This document shows, one piece after another, positions 1 through 6,360 of a stretch of 8,205 nt of DNA. The stretch comes from Armatimonadota bacterium. Lineage in GTDB: Bacteria; Sysuimicrobiota; Sysuimicrobiia; Sysuimicrobiales; JACQTN01. Each line of letters starts with the position of its first letter. Positions within the stretch are counted from its first letter, which is position 1. The stretch spans positions 1 through 8,205 of the forward strand of contig JACQTN010000096.1 of the NCBI GenBank assembly GCA_016210785.1. Direction: 5' to 3'. Under the pieces are notes generated by a model. It was not told the origin of the DNA, searched no databases, and saw only the letters and a list, made by a program, of their open reading frames with translations. A program made the translations under genes and the position numbers.

Positions 1-1179
1 GAGCCGCTGGTCGCCCGCGAGTTCGAAGTGGCGCGGGCAGACCGCTTCAAGAAGGGCTCCGGGCTGCCCATCCGCGTCCCCGCGGTGGAGCTGATCGAGA
101 TCGGCGCCGGCGGCGGCAGCATCGCCTGGATCGACCAGTTTCACCTCTTGCGCGTGGGGCCGGAGAGCGCGGGCGCGGAGCCGGGGCCGGCGTGCTACGG
201 CCGGGGCGGGACACGTCCCACCGTCACCGATGCGGACCTCATCCTGGGCTACCTCAGCCCCGACTACTTCCTGGGCGGCCGCATGCCCCTGGACGTGGCC
301 GGGGCGGAGCGCGCCCTCCGCGACGTCGCGGAACCCCTCGGGCTCAGCATCACCGAGGCGGCGTGGACCATCCACCAGGTGGTCAACGAGAACATGGCGG
401 CGGCGGCCCGCATCCACGGCGCAGAGCGCGGTGTGGACCTGCGCGGCGCGCCCATGTATGCCTTCGGCGGCGCCGGTCCCGTGCACGCCTGCCGGGTCGC
501 GGAATTGCTGGAGATCGCCGAGATCGTCCTGCCCTACGCCGCGGGCGTCGGCTCCACGGTGGGGCTGCTGGCGGCGCCGCTCGCCTTCGATCTGGCCCGC
601 AGCGCGCCGGGTCTGGCCGATGCGATGGACTGGCACGAAGCCGCGGCGATCCTCCGCGGTCTGGAGGGGCAGGGCCGGCGCCTGCTGGTTGACGCGGAGA
701 CGCCGGCGCAAGAGGTCCGCGTGCTCCGCTTCGGCGACATGCGCCTGCGCGGCCAGGCCCACGCGCTCATGGTGCCGCTGCCGGACGACGGTCTGGATCC
801 GAAGCAGGTGGAGGAGATCTTCCACCGCGTGTACCGCGCCTCATACCACCGCATGCCGCCGCGGGTGCCCATCGAGATCACCACCTGGCGGGTGCGCGTG
901 GAGGGCGCGCGGCCGTCGGTGCGCGTGCAGGCCGCGGCGGAGCCCGGCGACCCGCGCAAGGGGGAGCGCCGCGTGTACTTGCCGGAAGCCGGGACGTACG
1001 TGCCCACCCCGGTATACAGCCGCTACCGGCTGGCGCCCGGCGCGCGCGTGGCGGGGCCGGCCATCATCGAGGAGCGGGAGTCCACGGTGGTCATCGCCCC
1101 ATCGGGGGAGGCCGAGGTGGACGCCCACTTCAATCTGGTGCTCCGCGTGGGATCGCGAAAGGCGGCTGGCGATGCGTAG
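1..1179 (+). CDS. hyuA: Hydantoinase/oxoprolinase subunit A, C-terminal part (5' end outside window)
   Basis: The frame is open from base 1 to the TAG at 1177-1179, giving the last 392 residues of a protein whose family is usually about 650-720 residues. The N-terminal ATP-binding part therefore lies upstream of the window. What is visible is the end of the Hydantoinase_A domain, with the family signature GAGGGSIAW (codons near 105-131), then VGPESAGAEPGPACYGRGG and PTVTDADLILG. After it comes the typical C-terminal domain ending in TPVYSRYRLAPG and GPAIIEERESTVV. Known members (N-methylhydantoinase, ATP-dependent 5-oxoprolinase, acetone and acetophenone carboxylases) use this subunit to phosphorylate the substrate carbonyl, working with a B subunit in the cytoplasm. 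The B subunit gene follows here with an 8-nt overlap, which suggests translational coupling. Family assignment is secure; the substrate cannot be told. Confidence 0.93.
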   Translation, partial: EPLVAREFEVARADRFKKGSGLPIRVPAVELIEIGAGGGSIAWIDQFHLLRVGPESAGAEPGPACYGRGGTRPTVTDADLILGYLSPDYFLGGRMPLDVAGAERALRDVAEPLGLSITEAAWTIHQVVNENMAAAARIHGAERGVDLRGAPMYAFGGAGPVHACRVAELLEIAEIVLPYAAGVGSTVGLLAAPLAFDLARSAPGLADAMDWHEAAAILRGLEGQGRRLLVDAETPAQEVRVLRFGDMRLRGQAHALMVPLPDDGLDPKQVEEIFHRVYRASYHRMPPRVPIEITTWRVRVEGARPSVRVQAAAEPGDPRKGERRVYLPEAGTYVPTPVYSRYRLAPGARVAGPAIIEERESTVVIAPSGEAEVDAHFNLVLRVGSRKAAGDA

Positions 1180-2833
1180 GACGGTGGCGCCCCTCACCCT
1201 GGAGGTCTTCTGGAGCCGGCTGATCTCGGTGGTGGAGGAGCAGGCCGCGGCCCTGATCCGCACCTCCTTCACCCCCGCGGTCAGCGAGTGCGGCGACCTC
1301 TCCGCGTGCGCCTTCGACGCCCGCGGCCGGCTCATCGCCCAGGCTATCACCGGCACGCCCGGCCACATCAACCCCATGGCCGCGGCCATGCGCCACATCC
1401 TGGCCGAGTTCCCGCCGGAGACCCTGGCCCCTGGCGACGTCATCATCACCAACGACCCCTGGAAGACCTCCGGCCACTTCCACGACATCACGGTGGTGAG
1501 CCCGGTCTTCCGCGGCGACCGCCTCATCGGTTTCTTCGGCAACATCTGCCACACCGCGGACATCGGCGGGCGCGTCTTCTCCGCGGACGCGCAGGAGCTG
1601 TACGAAGAAGGTCTGTTCATCCCGGTCGTCAAGCTCATGCAGGGCGGGCGCAACAGCCGGGACGTGGAGCGCTTCCTGGTGGCCAACGTCCGTACGCCCG
1701 AGGAGTTGATGGGCGACCTCTACGCCCAGATGGCCGCCAACGAGGTGGGCGCACAGCGGCTGCTGGGCTTCATGGCCGAGTACGGCCTGGAGGATATCGA
1801 AGATCTGGCGGAGGAGGTCATCCGCCGCTCCGAGCACGCCATGCGGACGGCCATCGCGCCCCTGCCCGACGGCACCTACGAGAGCGAGGCCACGGTGGAC
1901 GGCTACGACGAGCCGGTCACGCTCAGGGTCCGTCTGGTGGTGCGCGGAGACGAGATCCTGGTGGACCACAGCGGCACGTCGCCCCAAAGCCGGCGGGGGA
2001 TCAACGTGGTGCTGAACTATACCCACGCCTACGCCACGTTTGCGCTGAAGTGTGCGCTGGCCCCCGACGTGCCCAACAACGAGGGGAGCTTTCGTCCCAT
2101 CCAGGTGACGGCGCCGGAGGGATGCATCCTTAACGCCACGCCCCCGGCGCCGGTGGCGGGCCGGCACATCCTGGGGCACTTCCTGCCCGCGCTCATCTTC
2201 CGCGCGCTGGCGCCGGTGATCCCGGAGCGGGTGATGGCGGAGGGCTCCGCCAACCTGTGGAACACCTCGTTCCACGGGCTCGACGCCGCGGGACGCCGCT
2301 TCACGCTGCTCTTTTTCAACACGGGCGGCACCGGCGCGCGCCACGCGAAGGACGGGCTGTCCAGCACCGCCTACCCGTCGGGCGTGGCGGGCACCCCGGC
2401 GGAGGTGATCGAAGCGCGCACGCCGCTGGTGGTAGTGAAGCGCGAGCTGCGCACCGACGCGGGCGGGCCGGGTACCTACCGCGGAGGGCTGGGCCACTGG
2501 CTGGTACTGCGCGTGGCCCGCACGCCACACCCGGTGACCTTCTCACCCTTCTTCGACCGGCTGCAGTTTCCGGCGCGCGGGCTCATGGGCGGCCTGGAAG
2601 GCGCGAAGGGCGAGTATTATCTGAGCGATGGACGCCGGCCGAATCCCAAGGCCACCATCAGCGTGCCGCCCGGCGTGGACATCGTGATCGGGTTTCCAGG
2701 CGGCGGCGGCGTGGGCGACCCGCGCAAGCGCCCGCGGGAGAAAGTCCTGGACGACGTGCGCAACGGCTACGTCTCGCCGGAGGCGGCACGGGATATCTAC
2801 GGCGCTGCCGCGGACCCGACGACGATTGAATAA
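1172..2833 (+). CDS. hyuB: Hydantoinase/oxoprolinase subunit B
   Basis: A 553-residue protein, a normal length for the HyuB family. I chose the ATG at 1172 because the family motif (PLTLEVFWSRL..VVEEQAAALIRTSF) starts about six residues later and the start overlaps the hyuA stop (ATGCGTAG). The reading frame is open far upstream, but that stretch is only a shadow of hyuA. Visible family features are the FDARGRLIAQA block, NDPWKTSGHFHD (residues 94-105) and CHTADIGG (126-133), which carry the conserved Asp/His residues thought to bind metal. Near the C-terminus are GGPGTYRGGLG, a glycine-rich PGGGGVGDP motif and the usual tail in which the chain is numbered off by RDVRNGYVS-type sequence. The usual HHADVGG form is changed to CHTADIGG here. 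It should carry out hydrolysis or carboxylation of the cyclic amide or ketone activated by HyuA. No terminator is seen after it; the convergent doxX gene ends 9 nt away. Confidence 0.93.
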   Translation: MRRTVAPLTLEVFWSRLISVVEEQAAALIRTSFTPAVSECGDLSACAFDARGRLIAQAITGTPGHINPMAAAMRHILAEFPPETLAPGDVIITNDPWKTSGHFHDITVVSPVFRGDRLIGFFGNICHTADIGGRVFSADAQELYEEGLFIPVVKLMQGGRNSRDVERFLVANVRTPEELMGDLYAQMAANEVGAQRLLGFMAEYGLEDIEDLAEEVIRRSEHAMRTAIAPLPDGTYESEATVDGYDEPVTLRVRLVVRGDEILVDHSGTSPQSRRGINVVLNYTHAYATFALKCALAPDVPNNEGSFRPIQVTAPEGCILNATPPAPVAGRHILGHFLPALIFRALAPVIPERVMAEGSANLWNTSFHGLDAAGRRFTLLFFNTGGTGARHAKDGLSSTAYPSGVAGTPAEVIEARTPLVVVKRELRTDAGGPGTYRGGLGHWLVLRVARTPHPVTFSPFFDRLQFPARGLMGGLEGAKGEYYLSDGRRPNPKATISVPPGVDIVIGFPGGGGVGDPRKRPREKVLDDVRNGYVSPEAARDIYGAAADPTTIE

Positions 2834-2842
2834 CGCGCGTGC

Positions 2843-3253
2843 CTAGCGCCCGAGGCTCAGCGGGCCTGTTCCGCGAACAATGATGAGGAGGGCCGCACCG
2901 GCCATCGCGACATTCTTCATGAAGTGGGTCATCTGGCTGACCTGTGACATCGGTTCGGTTTCCCGCCAATATCCGTGCATGTAGTATGTCATGCCCACCA
3001 GGGCGACGAAGATGAGCACCGCGCCGACGCGGGGGTGCCAGCCGGTCAGCACGGCCAGCCCGCCCACCAGGATCATCACGCCGCTGACGATGACCAGCGT
3101 CCGGGCGGCGGGCACCTTGTAGGCGGCCGCGTATTGCGTCAGCATGTCGGTCTTGGTGAGGTGGTTGACACCGCTGCGGATGAAGATGGCCGCGTAGAGG
3201 ATGCGCCCCACCAGGTCGAGGTACGGCCCGACTGAGTTCAACAGCTCGGTCAC
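2843..3253 (-). CDS. DoxX family small membrane protein
   Basis: A 136-residue protein with four hydrophobic segments at roughly residues 10-27, 50-70, 74-92 and 112-127, the topology of the DoxX/DoxD-like family. The motif GRILYAAIFIRSGVNHL in segment 1 and HFMKNVAMAGAALLI in segment 4 are characteristic. The start is the GTG at 3253: it is preceded on the - strand by AGGAGGGAGGAAC, an excellent ribosome site, whereas the upstream ATG (3274) and the 156-residue open frame beginning at 3313 have no such signal. DoxX proteins are inner-membrane proteins of mostly unresolved function, some linked to thiosulfate:quinone oxidoreductase or to oxidative/thiol stress complexes. Here it stands alone, convergent with hyuB and divergent from iadA, so no partner is indicated. 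Family certain, role unknown. Confidence 0.88.
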   Translation of the reverse strand: MTELLNSVGPYLDLVGRILYAAIFIRSGVNHLTKTDMLTQYAAAYKVPAARTLVIVSGVMILVGGLAVLTGWHPRVGAVLIFVALVGMTYYMHGYWRETEPMSQVSQMTHFMKNVAMAGAALLIIVRGTGPLSLGR

Positions 3254-3317
3254 GTTCCTCCCTCCTCTCCACATGTCTGCTCCTGCATCCCGAGACTCTC
3301 GACAAACCTTCACCTGT

Positions 3318-3323
3318 TATGAT
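3318..3323 (+). promoter_or_regulatory. Extended -10 element, candidate iadA promoter
   Basis: TATGAT (5 of 6 to TATAAT) is preceded by TG at 3315-3316, giving an extended -10 TGtTATGAT. No good -35 lies 17 nt upstream (ACTCTC); TCGACA at 3299-3304 resembles TTGACA but is only 13 nt away. Transcription would start near 3330 and leave a leader of about 190 nt before iadA. Confidence 0.45.
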
Positions 3324-3324
3324 A
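3319..3324 (-). promoter_or_regulatory. -10 element, candidate doxX promoter
   Basis: Read on the - strand this is TATCAT (5 of 6 to TATAAT), about 65 nt upstream of the doxX GTG. It shares all but one base with the + strand -10, so the two divergent promoters would be mutually exclusive. The expected -35 position (around 3342-3347) has no recognisable hexamer. Confidence 0.35.
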
Positions 3325-3337
3325 CACCGGCCGGTGT
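3324..3337. promoter_or_regulatory. Perfect 14-bp palindrome, candidate operator
   Basis: ACACCGGCCGGTGT is a perfect inverted repeat with 7-bp arms. It begins at the edge of both divergent -10 elements, lying just downstream of the iadA -10 and between -10 and -35 of the doxX promoter. A dimeric repressor (TetR or GntR type sites often look like this) bound here would block both. No regulator gene is in the window, so the identity of the binding protein is open. A GC-rich genome yields CCGGCCGG cores by chance, but the flanking ACA/TGT extends the match. Confidence 0.45.
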
Positions 3338-3399
3338 GGGGGACGGCGTTTCTCCCGCCTCGCGAGTTGCCTGGCGGCACCGCCGGCCAAGGAGGTCGC

Positions 3400-3423
3400 G
3401 TGATTCCCATGGAAATCCCCTGA
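3400..3423 (+). CDS. Possible 7-codon leader ORF upstream of iadA
   Basis: GTG ATT CCC ATG GAA ATC CCC TGA, which would encode MIPMEIP. It is preceded by AAGGAGGT at 3389-3396, the strongest Shine-Dalgarno sequence in the window, with a short 3-4 nt spacer. A hairpin (stem CTGGCG/CGCCGG, 3371-3386, one G-T pair) sits directly before that site. It lies within the predicted iadA leader, about 95 nt before the iadA start. It could be a regulatory leader peptide, or the site could be the relic of a lost gene start. The peptide has no run of a single regulatory amino acid. Confidence 0.3.
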   Translation: MIPMEIP

Positions 3424-3517
3424 CGCGCTGCTCGTGCGCCGCGGCGGCCGCACCGCCCCGAGCGCTGAAAGCGGTCGAACCTTCGCAACTCATTCACGGT
3501 ACCACGGGAGGGGCTTG

Positions 3518-4744
3518 ATGAGCACGGTGGCCCGCTGGCCAGTCAACGACGGCATGACGCTGCTGAGAGGGGGGCGGGTGTTTGCGCCCGAGGACCTGGG
3601 AGAGCAGGACGTGCTGGTGGGTGGAGGGCGCGTGCTGCACATCGGCCGCGGCCTGGAAATCCCGGCGGCCTGGGAGGACGTGCAGGTCGTCGATGCCCGC
3701 GGGAAGTACGTCATCCCAGGCCTCATCGATCCCCACGTCCACATCGCCGGCGGCGGCGGCGAGGGCGGCCCCGCCACCCGCAACTTCGACATCCAGTTGA
3801 CCGACATCACGCGTTACGGCGTGACAACGGTGGCTGGGGTCCTCGGGGTGGATGCCACCAGCAAGGACCTGGCGACGGTGCTGGGGCGGGCGCAGGGGCT
3901 GGACATCGAGGGGATCACCACCTACGCGTGGGCCGGGTCGTACACGCTGCCGCCGGCCACCATCACCGGGTCGGTGACCCGCGACGTCGCCTGCGTCGAG
4001 AAGATCCTCGGCGTGAAGGTGGCGATCTCCGACCACCGCGGGTCCCAGGTGACGGTGCAGGAGATCGCGCGCCTGGCGGCGCAGGCCCGCATGGGCGGGC
4101 TCATCGGGCGCAAGCCCGGGTTGCTGCATCTCCACGTGGGCCACTCTCCGCGCGGTATCGAGCCGCTGGTCCAGGCCGTGGAGTCCACGGAGATTCCCAT
4201 CACCCAGTTCTATCCCACGCACATGAACCGGCGCCGTACCCACGTGGACCAGGCGAAGGACTGGCTGCGCCGCGGCGGCATCGTGGACGTCACGGCCGGC
4301 ATCGCACCGGCGTGGGGATTCCCCGAGGCGACCAAGCCCAGCGCCGCCATCCGCGAGTTCCTGGAGTCCGGCGCGTCCCCGCTGCGCATCACCATGAGCA
4401 GCGACGCCAACGGGAACATGATCCGCTACGGCGAGAGTGGCCGCGTGGAAGGCGTGGTGGTGCAGTCTGCCCGCCATCTCCATCACGAACTGCGCGATCT
4501 CGTCATGGTGGAGAAAATCCCCGTGCCCGTGGCGCTCGCCATCGCCACCACAAGCCCTGCCCGCCTGATGAAGATCGACCGCCGGAAGGGCTATCTCGGC
4601 CCTGGCGCCGACGGGGACGTGGTAGTCACCGAGCCCGACCTGGCCATCGTGCACGTCTATGCCAGGGGCGCGTGCCTGGTCCGCGGCGGGCAGCCGGTGG
4701 TGGTGGGTACGTTCGAGAGGGCCGGCGAGGAAGTGGCGATGTAG
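3518..4744 (+). CDS. iadA: Isoaspartyl (beta-aspartyl) dipeptidase
   Basis: A 408-residue amidohydrolase-superfamily enzyme that hydrolyses beta-aspartyl (isoAsp-X) dipeptides in the cytoplasm, using a two-metal (zinc) centre. Compared from memory with E. coli IadA (390 residues), all key residues are present: metal ligands H73 and H75 in DPHVH, carbamylated lysine K167 in GVKVAISDHR, H206, H235 in PTHMNR and D296 in MSSDANGN. Substrate residues E82 (in GGGGEGGPATR), Y142, R174 and R238 are also there. From H73 to R238 the offset to E. coli numbering is a constant +5. The ATG at 3518 follows GGGAGGGG with a good spacer; the open frame upstream lacks a ribosome site, and ATG 3554 would trim 12 residues. 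It is divergent from doxX. A dihydropyrimidinase or hydantoinase was considered because of hyuAB nearby, but the GGGGE and SDHR motifs specify IadA. Confidence 0.93.
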   Translation: MSTVARWPVNDGMTLLRGGRVFAPEDLGEQDVLVGGGRVLHIGRGLEIPAAWEDVQVVDARGKYVIPGLIDPHVHIAGGGGEGGPATRNFDIQLTDITRYGVTTVAGVLGVDATSKDLATVLGRAQGLDIEGITTYAWAGSYTLPPATITGSVTRDVACVEKILGVKVAISDHRGSQVTVQEIARLAAQARMGGLIGRKPGLLHLHVGHSPRGIEPLVQAVESTEIPITQFYPTHMNRRRTHVDQAKDWLRRGGIVDVTAGIAPAWGFPEATKPSAAIREFLESGASPLRITMSSDANGNMIRYGESGRVEGVVVQSARHLHHELRDLVMVEKIPVPVALAIATTSPARLMKIDRRKGYLGPGADGDVVVTEPDLAIVHVYARGACLVRGGQPVVVGTFERAGEEVAM

Positions 4745-4761
4745 CGGGCACCAATCCCGCT
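4743..4761 (+). terminator. Hairpin overlapping the iadA stop codon, weak terminator candidate
   Basis: AGCGGG (4743-4748) and CCCGCT (4756-4761) form a 6-bp stem with a 7-nt loop. No T-run follows (next bases GTGGCC), so intrinsic termination would be weak at best. Confidence 0.25.
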
Positions 4762-4799
4762 GTGGCCCCCGCGCGAAGGGTTGCAGGGAAGCGGGTCTG

Positions 4800-5104
4800 G
4801 TGCGGACACATTCGCGCGCCAGCGCCTGAAGCGTGCGCGCGTTGTTGATGGTCGCCCGGATCTTTTTCCGGTTGCGGACGAGGCCGGAGTCATTGAGGAG
4901 CCGCAGGACGTCCTCGAGTCGAAACCGCGCCACCGCGTCCACATCGAAATCTCTGAATGCCCGCCGAAAGTGCGGCCACTTGTCCCGCACCACCTTCCAG
5001 GAGAACCCGGCCTGGAACACGGCCTGAGTCAGAATCTCGAAATACTTCTCGCCGGTCCTGGGAACGGCACGCGGAAGGATCTCGTAGCGATACATGGCGG
5101 TCAT
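4800..5104 (-). pseudogene. 3'-truncated DNA-3-methyladenine glycosylase I (Tag)-like gene remnant
   Basis: From the ATG at 5104 or 5095 on the - strand, about 96 residues match the N-terminal half of the Tag (3-methyladenine DNA glycosylase I) family. Examples are YFEILTQAVFQAGFSW, then FRRAFRDFDVDAVARF, EDVLRLLNDSGLVRNRKKI and ATINNA. Family proteins are about 190 residues. After about 4808 the similarity stops, and the C-terminal helices with the GFKFVG and zinc His/Cys motifs are absent in all three - strand frames. The frame then merely stays open antisense to iadA down to 3494. The N-terminal zinc Cys and the EWG motif are also missing, and the Glu that recognises 3-methyladenine (E38 in E. 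coli) aligns with Ala, while the stacking Trp (W33 here, W46 in E. coli) is kept. It could belong to a divergent Tag subfamily, but it appears cut. A ribosome site is not obvious. It lies about 60 nt downstream of the TIM-barrel gene on the same strand. Confidence 0.6.
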
Positions 5105-5165
5105 GACCGGCTCGCCACGCCGCACCCTCCGCGGTCGACGCCGCCGTCCGCAGCAGGGTCAGGTT

Positions 5166-6131
5166 TCATGACCCGGCGACAAAAACATAGACGCGGGGGT
5201 TCTCCGGGTCGTTGAGGTGGTGCGTGACGAACTGGGCCTCCACGCCCAGCGCCGCCAGCGCCTCCCGCACCGGCGTCCAGCCTGTCTCCGCGCTGGTCCT
5301 CCCCACGACGGCGGCCAGGTCTGCGGAACGCACCAGGAACTGGCTGCCTGTGAACTCGCCAGGCACGGGGTGGTAGTCAAAGTCGCCCGACGCGTTCTCC
5401 ACCGCCACGATCAGGCGCGGCACCGGCCAGGCAAACCCGGCGATCACCTCCCACATCTCCCACCGGGCGTGCTCCCAGCTCCAGAAGTTCACACCGTCCA
5501 GCCCCATGGAGCGCGCCGCCTCCAGGAACCGGCGGATCTGCGCGGCGTTGGCCGCCTCGGGGTAGGCGGCCCCGGTGGGGAGGATGCCCTTGCCGAACCG
5601 GGCGTTCTGCGCCATGGACCGCTCCAGCGATTCCACCGGGTCGCGGCTGTACCAGTAGACCTGCGGCCAGCAGAAGTCGCACCTCTCCATGAAGTCGGAC
5701 CAGGGAAAGGTCGGGTGGTAGTCCGGCAGATAGTAGGAGCTGAGCGCCAGCGCGTGGCCGGGAAGAAGCGCCCGCAGCCGGCGCATGTAGGCGCGGGCGG
5801 CCTGGGGATTGCCCTTGTACTCCACCTCCGCATCCACGGCGAAGCCGTCCAGACCTAGCGACGTGACGCGGGACGCGGCCGCCTCCGCCTCTTCCTCCGG
5901 GTGGGCGCCGTACGTGTACTGCCAGCCCCACACCTTGAGGCCCGCGGCGCGCAGCGCGGCCACGTGGGACTGCAGGTCGCCGTTGAAGGGAGACCGCCCG
6001 TCGGCGATCTTGACGACGGCGTGGGTGAGCCCGGCGGCGCGGGCGCGGTCCGCGATGGCCTGGGGCGCGCCGCCCTCGCACCGCCGGATCTGCCAGATCC
6101 ACATCCCCTTGCCGCGCACGTGGGCCGGCAC
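5166..6131 (-). CDS. GH25-like TIM-barrel glycoside-hydrolase-type protein with small C-terminal domain
   Basis: A 321-residue protein, no certain family name. Residues about 10-235 read as a (beta/alpha)8 barrel: MWIWQI at strand 1, HAVVKIADG, KVWGWQYTYG, GFAVDAEVEYKG, LALSSYYLPDYHP, CDFCWPQVYWYS and GVNFWSWEHAR fall at successive strand ends. The acidic pair D100/E102 in VDAE resembles the D-x-E of GH25 muramidases and related barrels, so a glycan-cleaving role is plausible but unproven. Residues about 250-321 form a separate small domain (WTPVREALAALGVE..., ending LNDPENPRVYVFV) that resembles stalk or copper-amine-oxidase-N-like repeats. There is no signal peptide, as the barrel begins at once. 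I chose the GTG at 6131 because GGGAGG lies 8 nt upstream; GTG 6140 and ATG 6104 are alternatives with badly spaced sites. Phage or prophage origin is possible, but no phage neighbours are seen. Confidence 0.75.
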   Translation of the reverse strand: MPAHVRGKGMWIWQIRRCEGGAPQAIADRARAAGLTHAVVKIADGRSPFNGDLQSHVAALRAAGLKVWGWQYTYGAHPEEEAEAAASRVTSLGLDGFAVDAEVEYKGNPQAARAYMRRLRALLPGHALALSSYYLPDYHPTFPWSDFMERCDFCWPQVYWYSRDPVESLERSMAQNARFGKGILPTGAAYPEAANAAQIRRFLEAARSMGLDGVNFWSWEHARWEMWEVIAGFAWPVPRLIVAVENASGDFDYHPVPGEFTGSQFLVRSADLAAVVGRTSAETGWTPVREALAALGVEAQFVTHHLNDPENPRVYVFVAGS

Positions 6132-6165
6132 TCGCCCCACCTCCCGTCGCGCGGCGCGGAGTTGC

Positions 6166-6180
6166 CCCGCGCTACGCGGG
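6166..6180 (-). other. GC-rich hairpin with a stop codon as its loop
   Basis: On the - strand CCCGCG-TAG-CGCGGG forms a 6-bp stem with a 3-nt loop. The loop is the TAG that closes the upstream coding-like remnant, and the hairpin lies about 20 nt before the ribosome site of the TIM-barrel gene. No T-run follows, so it is not a clear terminator. Confidence 0.3.
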
Positions 6181-6360
6181 ATGCCTCGCCTGCTGCGCCT
6201 GCGCGTGCAGTTCGTCGGTCCTGGCGGTCATGATGAAGTCGTTGCGCGCGACGTTCGTGCCCGCCCCGTCCTACCCGATGCCCGAGTATTCGAGGCCGGT
6301 GGAGATCTGGTAGGAGGCGCGAGAGCACGGGGTCCTGATCTCTTTGGGCGCAAACGCCAG
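6172..6360 (-). pseudogene. Coding-like remnant with in-frame stop, family unknown
   Basis: In one - strand frame this stretch shows a strong G/C bias at third codon positions, like the real genes here. It is interrupted by a TAG at 6271-6273 and ends at a TAG at 6172-6174. Readable pieces are KEIRTPCSRASYQISTGLEY before the stop and DGAGTNVARNDFIMTARTDE after it. Upstream of about 6360 the bias disappears into AT-rich DNA and a TAG closes the frame at 6418-6420, with no start codon near a ribosome site. I do not recognise the family. The ISTGLEYSGIG piece is faintly like the ISAGLDYPGVG loop of tryptophan synthase beta, which is too short to trust. Either the 3' end of a degraded gene or chance composition. 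Confidence 0.3.

Noticed and set aside
230..1171. N-terminal extension of the hyuB frame into hyuA
   Set aside because: It is the Arg/Ser/Pro-rich shadow of hyuA. HyuB homology begins only after the ATG at 1172.
1130..2530. 466-residue - strand open frame opposite hyuB
   Set aside because: No family motifs and biased antisense composition; hyuB on the + strand is unmistakable over the same bases.
3201..3518. 105-residue + strand open frame covering the iadA upstream region
   Set aside because: Overlaps doxX in antisense, has no family motif or ribosome site, and third positions are unbiased.
3554..4744. Shorter iadA start at ATG 3554
   Set aside because: The ATG at 3518 has a well-spaced GGGAGGGG, while 3554 has a poorer site. 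The extra 12 residues are still not covered by family homology, so some doubt stays.
3518..4744. Dihydropyrimidinase/D-hydantoinase identity for the amidohydrolase beside hyuAB
   Set aside because: GGGGEGGP, GVKVAISDHR and PTHMNR match IadA, and all its metal and substrate residues align.
3494..5125. 543-residue - strand open frame spanning the Tag-like remnant and all of iadA in antisense
   Set aside because: Only the first roughly 100 residues resemble a protein family. The rest is the low-complexity His/Arg/Gly/Ala-rich translation typical of the antisense of a GC-rich gene, opposite a convincingly real iadA.
6241..6300. Tryptophan synthase beta fragment in the remnant
   Set aside because: Only about eleven residues look alike and no other TrpB motif is found nearby.
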